The translations under genes were made by a program, and so were the position numbers. Shown here one piece after another: positions 17,703-26,581 of a DNA stretch of 54,813 bases. The notes beneath the pieces are model-generated. The model was not told the origin of the DNA and did no database searches. It worked only from the letters and a program-made list of their open reading frames with translations. Source of the stretch: Paenibacillus lemnae. Its GTDB lineage: Bacteria > Bacillota > Bacilli > Paenibacillales > Paenibacillaceae. The first letter of the stretch is position 1. The number at the start of each line of letters is the position of its first letter. The stretch lies in contig NZ_JABBPN010000024.1 in assembly GCF_012933385.1 (NCBI RefSeq), positions 1 to 54,813 on the forward strand, written 5' to 3'.

Positions 17703-17762
17703 GCAACATCCTGGGATAAATCACGTCTGTTATGTTAGCTGATTTACGAAAGGATGGAGAAT

Positions 17763-19178
17763 ATGAGAAGATGGTTAGCCGGATTCATGTTCATGTGCAT
17801 ACTAAGTGTGAGCATGGCTGGATGGACCTCAGCGGCTGATCTGGCTTCAGAGCCTCAGTTTGAGGACTTAAAGCTGGAAAGGGCGTTAAAAGCGATTATG
17901 CAAAAAAGTGAAGAGGAGTCCATTTCGATACAGGATATGGAGGCTTTAGAGGTAGTAGAGCTTCGTGATCTAGGGATTACAGATTTGAGCGGCCTGGAGT
18001 ATGGGACCAACATCAAGATCCTGGACCTTAACCGTAATAAAATATCAGATCTCCAGCCTTTGCGGGGATTGACTAACATTCAGGAACTGCATCTTTCTCA
18101 CAATACGGTAACAGATCTTCAAAATCTGTCAGAGATGAAAAACTTGAAATCCCTGGATATTTCAAATAATCAGATCACGTCGATCGATGTACTGAGACAT
18201 TTTCCGCTGCTGAACACCTTCACAGCAGATCAAAATCAAATTTCTGATATTTCTATATTAAGCAAAATGGTTAATCTGGATTTTTTGAGATTGAGCGCCA
18301 ACCAGATTGAACGGCTGCAGCCTTTAAGCAAGCTGAATGCACTTAGAAGCCTGGACTTAAGCTTTAATAAAATCAAGGATGTTTCTCCTTTAAAAGACTT
18401 AACCGGTTTAACAGGACTCGGATTAGGCGGAAATCAGATTTCAGATTTAGGGCCGCTGGCCGGCATGACAGTACTTGGAACACTCGGCGCTGCGAATAAT
18501 CAGATCAAAGATATTAAGCCGCTTGCCAAGATGACGAAATTATACCAGTTGAATCTTGCATCCAATCAAATTTATGATCTCGAACCATTAAGAAATCTGA
18601 ATAAACTGAGTTATCTTTACTTAAACCGAAACCGGATCTGGGATTTGTCACCGATTGAACACATGAAGCCGGATTTTCATTATGACACAGGAGCTCCCCG
18701 TTACGGACTGCAGCTGGACCACAATGTTCTGGACCTCAAGCAGGGTACAAAGTCGAACCGCCTGTTTACAGCTCTAAATGCGGATCCTTACGGCAGACTG
18801 CATCAAGGTCAATATCAGCGTCTGGTAATCGGAAGCAAAACCGCATATGCAGGTGAATCCTCTTTTACATTACTAGAAGCACCCTATATTCATTCCAGTC
18901 GTACATATGTACCGATCCGGTTCATTTCCGAACAGCAGGGCGCTGCTGTGAAATGGAGTAAAGGACAACAAGCCGTTACGATTACAAAAGACGGCAAAAT
19001 AATACAATGGACCGTTGGTAACCATCAGGTTAGAGTAAATGATAAAGTCATCAAGTACGATGCACCGCTGATGCTGAAAAAGGGGACGACGTTTGTCCCG
19101 GTACGCTTTGTATCTGAGCAGCTAAATGCTTCAGTTGAGTATATGAGCAGCAAAAAATCGGTTCTTATTTTTCCATAG
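17763..19178 (+). CDS. secreted leucine-rich-repeat protein with stalk domain
   Basis: A 471-residue exported protein. A signal peptide (to about residue 25, ending TSAAD) is followed by about eleven LRRs of 22 residues from about 60 to 300, each like LxxLDLSxNxIxDLxPL (internalin type). The C-terminal 120 residues form a copper-amine-oxidase N-like stalk domain, with the paired motifs VPIRFISEQ and VPVRFVSEQ. LRR domains bind proteins or glycans; stalk domains are common on Paenibacillus surface proteins. AAGGATGGAG precedes ATG 17763; the ATG at 17754 lies inside that site. The ligand is unknown. Confidence 0.85.
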   Translation: MRRWLAGFMFMCILSVSMAGWTSAADLASEPQFEDLKLERALKAIMQKSEEESISIQDMEALEVVELRDLGITDLSGLEYGTNIKILDLNRNKISDLQPLRGLTNIQELHLSHNTVTDLQNLSEMKNLKSLDISNNQITSIDVLRHFPLLNTFTADQNQISDISILSKMVNLDFLRLSANQIERLQPLSKLNALRSLDLSFNKIKDVSPLKDLTGLTGLGLGGNQISDLGPLAGMTVLGTLGAANNQIKDIKPLAKMTKLYQLNLASNQIYDLEPLRNLNKLSYLYLNRNRIWDLSPIEHMKPDFHYDTGAPRYGLQLDHNVLDLKQGTKSNRLFTALNADPYGRLHQGQYQRLVIGSKTAYAGESSFTLLEAPYIHSSRTYVPIRFISEQQGAAVKWSKGQQAVTITKDGKIIQWTVGNHQVRVNDKVIKYDAPLMLKKGTTFVPVRFVSEQLNASVEYMSSKKSVLIFP

Positions 19179-19191
19179 TTGCGAGACGCGA

Positions 19192-19229
19192 AAGCCGCTG
19201 TGACTTGATCTCTTCAAGGGCAGCGGCTT
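19192..19229 (+). terminator. terminator-like hairpin after the LRR gene
   Basis: AAGCCGCTG (19192-19200) pairs with CAGCGGCTT (19221-19229), fourteen bases after the stop. The T-run that follows is poor. Confidence 0.5.
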
Positions 19230-19300
19230 ATCTCACTTTATACATATCATGACAAATATTTCATCAAAAAACGTTGATTTAACAATTTAGACAAGAACTT

Positions 19301-19330
19301 TTTACCAACTTGTGCGTTTAATACTATGAT
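19301..19330 (+). promoter_or_regulatory. possible promoter of the stalk/PKD gene
   Basis: TTTACC, an 18-bp spacer and TATGAT (19325-19330) lie 42 bp before the start codon at 19372. The -35 box matches the consensus at four of six positions. Confidence 0.35.
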
Positions 19331-19371
19331 CATGCTGGAAAAATAATACGAGATATAGAAGGAGTTTGAGA

Positions 19372-21516
19372 ATGAAGCTGAAGAAATTAAGTATTCTGGC
19401 TCTGCTTGTTGTCGTTCAAGCAGCTGCTGTTATGCCGGCAGGGGCAGAACCGGTAAGTGCAGAAACTACACAAGGAACGGTGACCCAGGAAGTATATGAT
19501 GCAAATACACTGCAGGAAGAAACAGATGGCAGCGAACCCGTGGTGGACGGATCCGTGGAGGGCGAAGTGATTGAGGAGCCGGATCAGCCAGGAACTGAAG
19601 TGCCCAATCCTCCCGTTGTAATAGATCCTGAACCAGCTGTACCTGTGAACATCAACGAACTCATTTTTTATTTTAACAGTACCAAGCTGGAGCAGGGAGG
19701 TCAGGTGTTTGAGGCACCACAACCAATGCAGGTTAAAAAGGGTGTCTCTTATGTACCGATTCGTACGCTCGTAGACCGGGTTGGTTTTAAAGTGAAGTAT
19801 GAGGCAAAGACCAAAGAAACGGTCATCACCAAAGGTGATACAGAGTTAAGGTTTAAAACAGACAGTGCCAATTATCTGGTGAACGGTGTTTCGAAGCCGA
19901 TGAAGGGAGCATCGTATCAAACCCAAAACACATTCATGGTTCCTTTAACTTCAATTACCCAGGCTCTGGACATCAAATACAAAGTGGATAATGTAGGCAA
20001 GCGAGTGATTATGAATCTGGAGCTCAAACCAACCGCGAAGTTTACCGTTGAACCGAAAGAGATTTATGCCGGTGAGACACTAGTTACTTATAAAACGGAA
20101 GTGAATTCGCCGCTTGGACTGCCGATTATCAATGAACGCTGGGAAGGCAGAGAGGAAATTTTTGCCACACCTGGAGCGTATGTAGTCAGTTATGCCGTTC
20201 AAGACGAATCGGGGACCTGGAGTGATCCGTACCAGCAGACCATCCAAGTTATTCAGCCGAATCAGCCTCCGGTCGCTGCATTCACTACCGATAAAAGCGA
20301 ATATAAAATGGGCGAGTGGATTACATACAGTGATCAAAGTTATGATGATGTGGAGATCAAATCCCACCAATGGGAAAATAATGCCTATGCATTCTTCACA
20401 CCAGGACCTAAAACTATTCAGCTGACGGTGACAGATAATAAAGGATTGACTTCAACCGTCTCGCATACGATCAATATTACAGATGAAATTCTGTATGCGG
20501 AAGATGACTTTAATAAGCTGTTTATCCCGGCAGGTGAAAAGTTCTCGTTTAACGGATCTGAAGTAACGTCACGTCCAAAAGTCAGTTACACTTATCAGGA
20601 TGAGACAAGCACACTGATCCGCAGCAATAGTCCGGAAACCGTGAACACCCTCGGCAATGTGTACCGGGAAACGGCTTATGGAGATATGCGTTTCATGATT
20701 CATCACGTGAATAATGTGAATAAAAACGTCAAGATGTATGTCATTGCAACGAACAATAATGCCTTTCCGGCAGTAGTAAGAACAGATCATCTGGGGTTTG
20801 CTGGTCCGACCTATATTGCTACCGCAGCTGGTAAGAAATCTGTACTGAATTACTTCGAATCCATGCAGGATGGCTCCAAGCAATCGAGTATTACACTGGC
20901 TCCGGGAGAGAGTCAGCTTGTAATGACAGAACTGAGCAAGACGAGAATGAAGCAAGGGGATGTAATTTCTTTGTTCTCGGATATGTACAGCGATCTGCCT
21001 ATCCAGTTTGATGTGATTATGATAGATGAAAAGGCAGATCCGCTGAAAGTGTGGAAAGACCTGCCGCTGCTGGACAAGGACGGCGTTCATAACCGGGGAA
21101 CCTACCCGAATTCTACACGGATGATCCAATATTCTGATCTCGTCGGAAATGTCTCACAGCGCCTTCTGCTTGGAGATAATGGAGATGATCCGAACCTTAT
21201 CGGAACTGATCCGATGTATGGAAGTGAGACGGACAATGCAGGTAATTTCGGTGTGCTGTACAAAATCAGATTGGATCGTGTTGCACCGAATACCCTGATT
21301 TCATTTAATCCTCGTGGCGGCAAATATTCCGGTTACGCGATGGTGAACGGAGCTATTACCGCGATTTACTCCAAAGGTCAGGTTAGTGCGCCGGACGAGC
21401 AGGCTGTTCTTTACCGGACTGGAGAATATGAACAGAGAGTGGAAATTATTCTGACTGCAGCACCGGGAAGCAACCTGCCGGTTAACCTGCTGTTCACACA
21501 AATGCCTGCAAAATAA
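19372..21516 (+). CDS. secreted protein with stalk and PKD-like domains
   Basis: A 714-residue exported protein. A signal peptide (about 1-27, ending GAEPVSAE) is followed by an acidic Pro/Glu-rich linker, a copper-amine-oxidase N-like stalk domain at about 105-215 (VPIRTLVDRVGF, MVPLTSITQALDI) and a PKD-like domain at about 295-370 (PPVAAFTTD, TVTDNKG). A C-terminal region of about 340 residues is not assigned to a family. It is probably a cell-surface or matrix protein. ATG 19372 follows AAGGAG with spacing seven. A strong terminator follows, so it is monocistronic. Confidence 0.8.
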   Translation: MKLKKLSILALLVVVQAAAVMPAGAEPVSAETTQGTVTQEVYDANTLQEETDGSEPVVDGSVEGEVIEEPDQPGTEVPNPPVVIDPEPAVPVNINELIFYFNSTKLEQGGQVFEAPQPMQVKKGVSYVPIRTLVDRVGFKVKYEAKTKETVITKGDTELRFKTDSANYLVNGVSKPMKGASYQTQNTFMVPLTSITQALDIKYKVDNVGKRVIMNLELKPTAKFTVEPKEIYAGETLVTYKTEVNSPLGLPIINERWEGREEIFATPGAYVVSYAVQDESGTWSDPYQQTIQVIQPNQPPVAAFTTDKSEYKMGEWITYSDQSYDDVEIKSHQWENNAYAFFTPGPKTIQLTVTDNKGLTSTVSHTINITDEILYAEDDFNKLFIPAGEKFSFNGSEVTSRPKVSYTYQDETSTLIRSNSPETVNTLGNVYRETAYGDMRFMIHHVNNVNKNVKMYVIATNNNAFPAVVRTDHLGFAGPTYIATAAGKKSVLNYFESMQDGSKQSSITLAPGESQLVMTELSKTRMKQGDVISLFSDMYSDLPIQFDVIMIDEKADPLKVWKDLPLLDKDGVHNRGTYPNSTRMIQYSDLVGNVSQRLLLGDNGDDPNLIGTDPMYGSETDNAGNFGVLYKIRLDRVAPNTLISFNPRGGKYSGYAMVNGAITAIYSKGQVSAPDEQAVLYRTGEYEQRVEIILTAAPGSNLPVNLLFTQMPAK

Positions 21517-21529
21517 TCAGCTGAACGCA

Positions 21530-21559
21530 AACAGGCCCTTACAAGGGCCTGTTTTTTTG
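21530..21559 (+). terminator. terminator of the stalk/PKD gene
   Basis: AACAGGCCCTT pairs with AAGGGCCTGTT around a short loop, followed by TTTTTTT. Confidence 0.92.
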
Positions 21560-21721
21560 TGCGAAACAGCAGGTTGCAACAACGATATGACGATGTAAAC
21601 ACCAACTGATGAAAAATACAACATATGAAAAATTCACAATAATAAAACATAAAATTGGAATAAGGTCCAAGCATCAACAATCTTTCGTCATCGAATCACT
21701 TAAACTATGCAGCAGGAAACG

Positions 21722-21755
21722 GCAGCACGCCCATGTTGTCCAATAGGCGTGCTGC
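21722..21755 (-). terminator. hairpin after the recombinase-like gene
   Basis: GCAGCACGCC (21722-21731) pairs with GGCGTGCTGC (21746-21755), five bases beyond the minus-strand stop codon. Only a short T-run follows on that strand. Confidence 0.55.
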
Positions 21756-21760
21756 AAGGG

Positions 21761-22303
21761 TTAGCTTTCTAAATAACGGTACAACGTGGATTTACTGATG
21801 CCGGTCGTTTCTTTTATATCTGCCAGTGAATACTGTTTGCTCTGGTACATTTCAATGGCACGGCGAACATTTTCATCCGGTTTTCTCGGCCGGCCGGGCA
21901 GGTTACCCTTTTCTTTGGCATGCATTAAGCCTTGCAGCGTGGTCTCGCGAATGGAGTCACTTTGGAATTCCGCCAGACTTCCCACAATCTTCTGGAATGA
22001 ATATGCTGCCGCAGAATCAGTACGAATGCCTTCCTGAAGGGAAATCAGTATGGCATGTTTTTGTTCAAGCTGTTCCAGCAGATCAACCAAATGACGCGTG
22101 GTGTCTGCCCAAGCGAACAGCTTGGTAACAACAAGGTGATCTCCTTGTTGAAGGTTGTCCATTAACTGATAAAGCTCCGATCTCCTTTTGGGGGAACAAT
22201 GAGGCTCCTGGATGATCTCATCGCAAGGAAATTTCTTGAGCATTTCTTGCTGGTCCTCACATTGTGAATCTTCCTGATAAGGTCGCATATATCCAATAAT
22301 CAT
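21761..22303 (-). CDS. serine-recombinase-like protein without catalytic residues
   Basis: A 180-residue protein with the layout of a small resolvase/invertase: an N-terminal recombinase fold, the long helix (SLAEFQSDSIRETTLQGL) and a C-terminal helix-turn-helix (GRPRK, then SLADIKETTGISKSTLYRYL). Aligned by eye to gamma-delta resolvase, the nucleophile Ser10 is replaced by Tyr9 (YMRPYQ instead of YARVST). The Asp-Arg-Leu-Gly-Arg block is FAWAD (residues 63-67), and the helix-E ERT is ETT. The reading frame is intact, so it is probably a DNA-binding protein rather than a decayed enzyme. AGGAG precedes the ATG. It is divergent from the SulP gene. Confidence 0.8.
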   Translation of the reverse strand: MIIGYMRPYQEDSQCEDQQEMLKKFPCDEIIQEPHCSPKRRSELYQLMDNLQQGDHLVVTKLFAWADTTRHLVDLLEQLEQKHAILISLQEGIRTDSAAAYSFQKIVGSLAEFQSDSIRETTLQGLMHAKEKGNLPGRPRKPDENVRRAIEMYQSKQYSLADIKETTGISKSTLYRYLES

Positions 22304-22382
22304 GTACAGGCTCCTATCCGCTATACTGGCTTATAAAATATCAGTCCCAAAAAGGTTCCATTTCGGCACTAATGATGATAGA

Positions 22383-22399
22383 CTGTATTTATTATACAG
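22383..22399. promoter_or_regulatory. small palindrome in the recombinase-SulP divergent region
   Basis: CTGTAT and ATACAG form a 6-bp inverted repeat with a 5-bp centre, 45 bp before the sulP start and overlapping a TTATACA -10-like box. It could be an operator for the adjacent helix-turn-helix protein; this is conjecture. Confidence 0.3.
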
Positions 22400-22443
22400 G
22401 CTAGATCATCTGCAGCCAAATAAACAATGGGGTGGAAGTACAA

Positions 22444-23907
22444 GTGTCAGAGAGACTTAGAACAGAATGGTTTGGAAATGTAAAAGGAGATATTTTATCA
22501 GGTATTGTTGTTGCACTGGCTCTCATTCCTGAAGCAATAGCCTTTTCGATCATCGCAGGCGTGGATCCGATGGTTGGACTTTACGCCAGCTTTTGTATCG
22601 CCATCATTATATCATTTGTCGGCGGCCGGCCGGCGATGATCTCGGCAGCAACTGGAGCCATGGCCCTCGTAATGGTTCCGCTCGTGAAGGAGTATGGACT
22701 GAATTATCTTCTTGCTGCAACGATACTGACAGGCATTATTCAAATGATACTCGGCTATTTTAAAGTCGCCAGGCTTATGAGATTTATACCCAGGGCGGTC
22801 ATGATCGGGTTTGTTAACGCTCTGGCCATACTGATCTTTATGGCACAGGTACCTCATTTCTGGGGAATTTCAACGATGACTTATGTTTTTGTCGCACTGA
22901 CTTTACTAATCGTCTATACAGTGCCAAGGTTTTTCAAGGCAATTCCTGCGCCACTGATAGCCATTGTGGTTCTCTCAACAGCTGCTATTCTTATGGACGT
23001 GAATTTGGGCACAGTGGGGCAGCTGGGTAATATTACACAAACACTGCCTTCATTCTTCATTCCTGATGTTCCATTTAATCTGGAAACACTACAAATTATA
23101 CTGCCTTACTCGATTGCTTTGGCTATTGTTGGCCTGCTGGAATCGCTCCTCACTGCGCAGATTGTCGATGACATGACAGATACGGGAAGCAACAAAAATC
23201 GTGAAGCAAGGGGTCAGGGAATTGCAAACTTTGTCACCGGTTTTTTTGGCGGTATGGCTGGCTGCGCAATGATTGGACAATCTGTAATTAATGTTAAATC
23301 GGGAGGCCGGGGAAGATTATCGACATTCGTCGCGGGCGGGTTTCTCATTATACTCATCCTTGTTCTCGGGGAGTTAGTCGTTCAGATTCCTATGCCCGTG
23401 CTCGCGGGTATTATGATTATGGTATGTATCGGCACCTTTGACTGGTCTTCCTTCAAATATGTTGTAAAAGCACCTCGAGGGGATGCAGCAGTAATGCTCG
23501 TAACGGTTATTATTGTGGTCGCTACACATGATTTGTCTAAAGGGGTCATAGCCGGAGTCCTCTTAAGTGCAATATTGTTTGCAGCCAAGATTTCGAAAAT
23601 TAAGGTAACCGAGTCCAAAGACAAGGGGAAAACTACATTTGATGTAGAAGGACAGCTGTTTTTTGCATCCGTGGACAGTTTTGTGCATAAATTTGATGTT
23701 TCTGTTCGTGACCAGCAGATCGTGATTGATTTCTCCAACGCTCATGTCTGGGATGATTCAGCGGTCGGCGCGATTGACAAGGTCGTTATGAAATACAGAG
23801 AAAACCGAAATCATGTAACTATAACCGGTTTAAATTCTGCCAGCAAAAATATCATCGAAAAGCTGGCGGTTTATCATGATGCGAATGGAAAAATCTCTAC
23901 CCATTAA
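22444..23907 (+). CDS. SulP family anion transporter with STAS domain
   Basis: A 487-residue inner-membrane transporter with 10-12 hydrophobic segments in the first 390 residues (PEAIAFSIIAGVDPMVGLYAS is the classic SulP start) and a STAS domain in the last 90. The family carries sulfate, bicarbonate or dicarboxylates, coupled to Na+ or H+. I prefer GTG 22444 (MSERLRTEW) because GGGGTGG lies eight bases upstream; GTG 22432 is inside that site. A universal stress protein follows within 21 bp, a pairing seen in other bacteria. Confidence 0.9.
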   Translation: MSERLRTEWFGNVKGDILSGIVVALALIPEAIAFSIIAGVDPMVGLYASFCIAIIISFVGGRPAMISAATGAMALVMVPLVKEYGLNYLLAATILTGIIQMILGYFKVARLMRFIPRAVMIGFVNALAILIFMAQVPHFWGISTMTYVFVALTLLIVYTVPRFFKAIPAPLIAIVVLSTAAILMDVNLGTVGQLGNITQTLPSFFIPDVPFNLETLQIILPYSIALAIVGLLESLLTAQIVDDMTDTGSNKNREARGQGIANFVTGFFGGMAGCAMIGQSVINVKSGGRGRLSTFVAGGFLIILILVLGELVVQIPMPVLAGIMIMVCIGTFDWSSFKYVVKAPRGDAAVMLVTVIIVVATHDLSKGVIAGVLLSAILFAAKISKIKVTESKDKGKTTFDVEGQLFFASVDSFVHKFDVSVRDQQIVIDFSNAHVWDDSAVGAIDKVVMKYRENRNHVTITGLNSASKNIIEKLAVYHDANGKISTH

Positions 23908-23928
23908 ATGAGGTTAGGAGTGACTGAC

Positions 23929-24348
23929 ATGTATCAACACATTTTATTAGCAGCTGACGGTTCACAGAATTCGCTGAGGGCAGCGAAAGAGACAATCAAG
24001 CTGGCAGCGGCTTTTCCGCAATGTACCGTTGAGGTGGTCATGGTCGCTGATTACGATAAATCCAGATATGATATTCTTCATGCAGTGAGCAGCAGCGAAT
24101 TGGAATTAAAACGCCGGAAGATACTGGCTCCTGTTGAAGAGCTTCTTCAAACCAATAACATTTCCTATCGTGTCAAAATACTGCACGGCGAACCAGGACC
24201 TGCTATTGTAGACTATGCAAATCAAGAGAAGGTAGAGCTGTTGGTGATCGGCAGCCGAGGATTAAATGCACTTCAGGAGATGGTCCTGGGCAGCGTCAGC
24301 CATAAAGTCGTCAAAAGAGCACAATGTCCGGTGATGATCGTTAAATAA
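23929..24348 (+). CDS. universal stress protein (UspA family)
   Basis: A 139-residue cytosolic protein with the Usp fold. It begins MYQHILLAADGS and carries the ATP-binding pattern G-x2-G-x9-G-S in VIGSRGLNALQEMVLGSVSHK, as in ATP-binding Usp proteins. ATG 23929 follows TTAGGAG; the earlier ATG at 23908 abuts the sulP stop and has no ribosome site. Cotranscription with sulP suggests that it modulates the transporter through nucleotide binding. Confidence 0.9.
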   Translation: MYQHILLAADGSQNSLRAAKETIKLAAAFPQCTVEVVMVADYDKSRYDILHAVSSSELELKRRKILAPVEELLQTNNISYRVKILHGEPGPAIVDYANQEKVELLVIGSRGLNALQEMVLGSVSHKVVKRAQCPVMIVK

Positions 24349-24354
24349 GATAAC

Positions 24355-24404
24355 AAAACCTTTGTTATGACACCGAAAGTCATGACAAAGGTTTTTGTTT
24401 TTTT
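24355..24404 (+). terminator. terminator of sulP-usp
   Basis: AAAACCTTTGTTATGAC pairs with GTCATGACAAAGGTTTT with small mismatches, followed by a T-rich run. Confidence 0.85.
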
Positions 24405-24481
24405 CTTGTACAATTAATCACAAAGATTTAAACTGTTTAAGTTGTCGGAATATTTTGGAGAAGTGAAGGGAGAGTTTTATC

Positions 24482-26476
24482 ATTCGATGGCTTCATTCGT
24501 TAAGTGCTAAGTTTATTATTATTATGGCAGTTGTACTGTTTATTGTTATGTTTTTCTTTGGCTACCGTCAGTGGCAGCAGATGGAGAGTGATGTCGAAGA
24601 ACAGCTGCTGGAAAAGGGCAGTGCTTTGGTCATCTCGTTATCAAAATCTTTGCAAGCTATAACCGAAGATGATATTCGTCAAGGGGTTACGCTAAGCAGC
24701 GGAGAACAAATCACAGGAGCTGAACTTAAGGAGCGGCTGTTTAATGACCAGCTGACGGTTATTCCTGAGAGTGAAGAATCTGCACGGAAAAGGTTAGAGG
24801 CAAATCCTGAAGCAATGGAGAAACCTCAGAAGTTGTTCAATGGCGATGAGATTCCGTTGTGGCAGTATGAATTAAAGTACAGCAGTGCGTATGATCTGTA
24901 TACCGACGACAAATGGCAGTCCGTGATCGACAGCTTCCTTGTGGACAGCAGTGTTGTATTCGCAATCCCGGCAGCCTATTCTGAGAATCCCTTGTTTGCA
25001 GGTTATATTGCTACACACAATACCACCTATTCACCCACAGACGAAGGATCGAAAGATGATTGGGGAGACACGGGCCTGCTCAGTCAGAAGTACCGTGCGA
25101 ACCGGGTATTCAATGACCTAACCGGTTACCAGGCAGCAGCTTATCAGGATACGTCCAAGGTGAATTTGCAGAAGTATCCAAGAGTCATTGGTGGAGTAAC
25201 TGTAGAAACGTGGGATATCTCATATCCTTTGATGATCGATGGACAGCATTGGGGTGGTGTACGTGTCGCTCTTTCCAAAGAAAAGTCGGACCAGATAGTC
25301 GCTGTGCAAAAACAAACTGTTCTCATTCAGTACTGCGTTCTCTTTGTGACAGTGCTTTTGGCAATATACATATTAAACCGCTTAATCGTAGGATCAAAGC
25401 TAAGACAGGTTTTAAAAGCAGCCAGAAATCTGAATTCGGGACAAGCGGATATGACCTCCCGTATCCCGGTTAAAGGTAAGGATGAGCTTGCCGAATTGTC
25501 CGGCGAAGTCAACTTTTTTATTGAGAAGCTGGAAAATCTGCTTGGCAAGGTCAGAAATTACTCGGGGAAACTTACCTTAAGTTCTGATCAACTGGCGAGT
25601 TCAGCTGAATATACTCGTTCAATAACTTCACAAATGACGCAATCGCTGGATCACACGGTTCAAGGAACAGAAGTTCAATCCCAGGCCATCCGCGAAAGCT
25701 CGGCAGCTATGGATGAACTGGCTGGTGGAGTAAGGAGAGTGGCAGAATTTGCAGGTTCGGTTAGTCACTCCTCCAGTGTGATGAATCAAGGGGCGGAGCA
25801 CGGTCATCAGTCCATGAAGCGAACTGTGGAGCAGATGAATATGGTGACCCAGGCTACTGATGCTGTTGAACAAGCGATTCATCAGTTAAGCAGACATTCC
25901 GAGCGCATCGGTGAAATAGCGGCATCTGTTACTGCCATGTCTTCACAAACGCATTTGCTTGCACTGAATGCAGCTATCGAAGCTGCACAAGCGGGAGAGC
26001 ATGGGAGGGGATTTTCAGTTATTGCTTCTGAGATACGCAAGCTGTCAGAGGAGTCCAGAGCATCCTCAGAGCAAATTTCGGATCTGATCATGCGGATCCA
26101 GGAGTCAAACAATAACGCGGTCCGTTCCATTCAGGAAGGCTCGCATGAGGTTAGCCGCGGCATTGAACGTATGACGGAGACAAATACCATCTTTGAAGAA
26201 CTTCTTGCTTCAGCCCGTTCCATTGACAATCAAATGTCCGAAATTTCCCTGGCTGCAGAACAAATGTCGGCCGGAACGCAGGAAATCAGTGCTTCACTGG
26301 AGGAAGTATCACAGATCGCTCAAGGATCTGCGGCCAGTTCCGCCGAAATGGCACAGGGAGCATCCCGACAGGCGGAGGCGATTGAGCAGACAGCCGATCT
26401 GGCCGTACGTCTCAAGCACATTGCAAACGAATTGGAGCGAAATACCTCCCAATTTATTTTGAAACAGGATAAATAA
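24482..26476 (+). CDS. methyl-accepting chemotaxis protein with probable ATT start
   Basis: A chemoreceptor of about 664 residues: a membrane segment at about 10-30, an extracytoplasmic Cache-like sensor (about 45-270, with YIATHNTTYSP and ETWDISYPL), a second membrane segment, HAMP (about 305-360) and a signalling domain with the hairpin tip NAAIEAAQAGEHGRGF. The first ATG (24524) would leave only about 14 hydrophobic residues and no positive N-terminus. Upstream in frame there is no NTG codon before the stop at 24464. ATT 24482, seven bases after AGGGAGAG, gives IRWLHSLSAKF plus a full membrane helix. No chemotaxis genes are adjacent. Confidence 0.85.
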   Translation: MRWLHSLSAKFIIIMAVVLFIVMFFFGYRQWQQMESDVEEQLLEKGSALVISLSKSLQAITEDDIRQGVTLSSGEQITGAELKERLFNDQLTVIPESEESARKRLEANPEAMEKPQKLFNGDEIPLWQYELKYSSAYDLYTDDKWQSVIDSFLVDSSVVFAIPAAYSENPLFAGYIATHNTTYSPTDEGSKDDWGDTGLLSQKYRANRVFNDLTGYQAAAYQDTSKVNLQKYPRVIGGVTVETWDISYPLMIDGQHWGGVRVALSKEKSDQIVAVQKQTVLIQYCVLFVTVLLAIYILNRLIVGSKLRQVLKAARNLNSGQADMTSRIPVKGKDELAELSGEVNFFIEKLENLLGKVRNYSGKLTLSSDQLASSAEYTRSITSQMTQSLDHTVQGTEVQSQAIRESSAAMDELAGGVRRVAEFAGSVSHSSSVMNQGAEHGHQSMKRTVEQMNMVTQATDAVEQAIHQLSRHSERIGEIAASVTAMSSQTHLLALNAAIEAAQAGEHGRGFSVIASEIRKLSEESRASSEQISDLIMRIQESNNNAVRSIQEGSHEVSRGIERMTETNTIFEELLASARSIDNQMSEISLAAEQMSAGTQEISASLEEVSQIAQGSAASSAEMAQGASRQAEAIEQTADLAVRLKHIANELERNTSQFILKQDK

Positions 26477-26501
26477 AACGAAACATCTCATTGATCAAAG
26501 C

Positions 26502-26553
26502 AAAAAGACATGGTGGTATCAGGGAGAGAGTCCCCGGCACCGCCATGTCTTTG
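26502..26553. terminator. bidirectional terminator after the chemoreceptor
   Basis: AAAGACATGGTGGT pairs with ACCGCCATGTCTTT (one wobble), flanked by A and T runs. It separates the chemoreceptor from the convergent CdsA-like gene. Confidence 0.8.
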
Positions 26554-26581
26554 TTATTGTAGATGGCCGTCATCAAAAGCG

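Noticed and set aside
24421..24451. Sigma-D flagellar/chemotaxis promoter before the chemoreceptor
   Set aside because: TAAA and GTCGGAAT are present but separated by 11 bp instead of about 15, so the match is not good enough.
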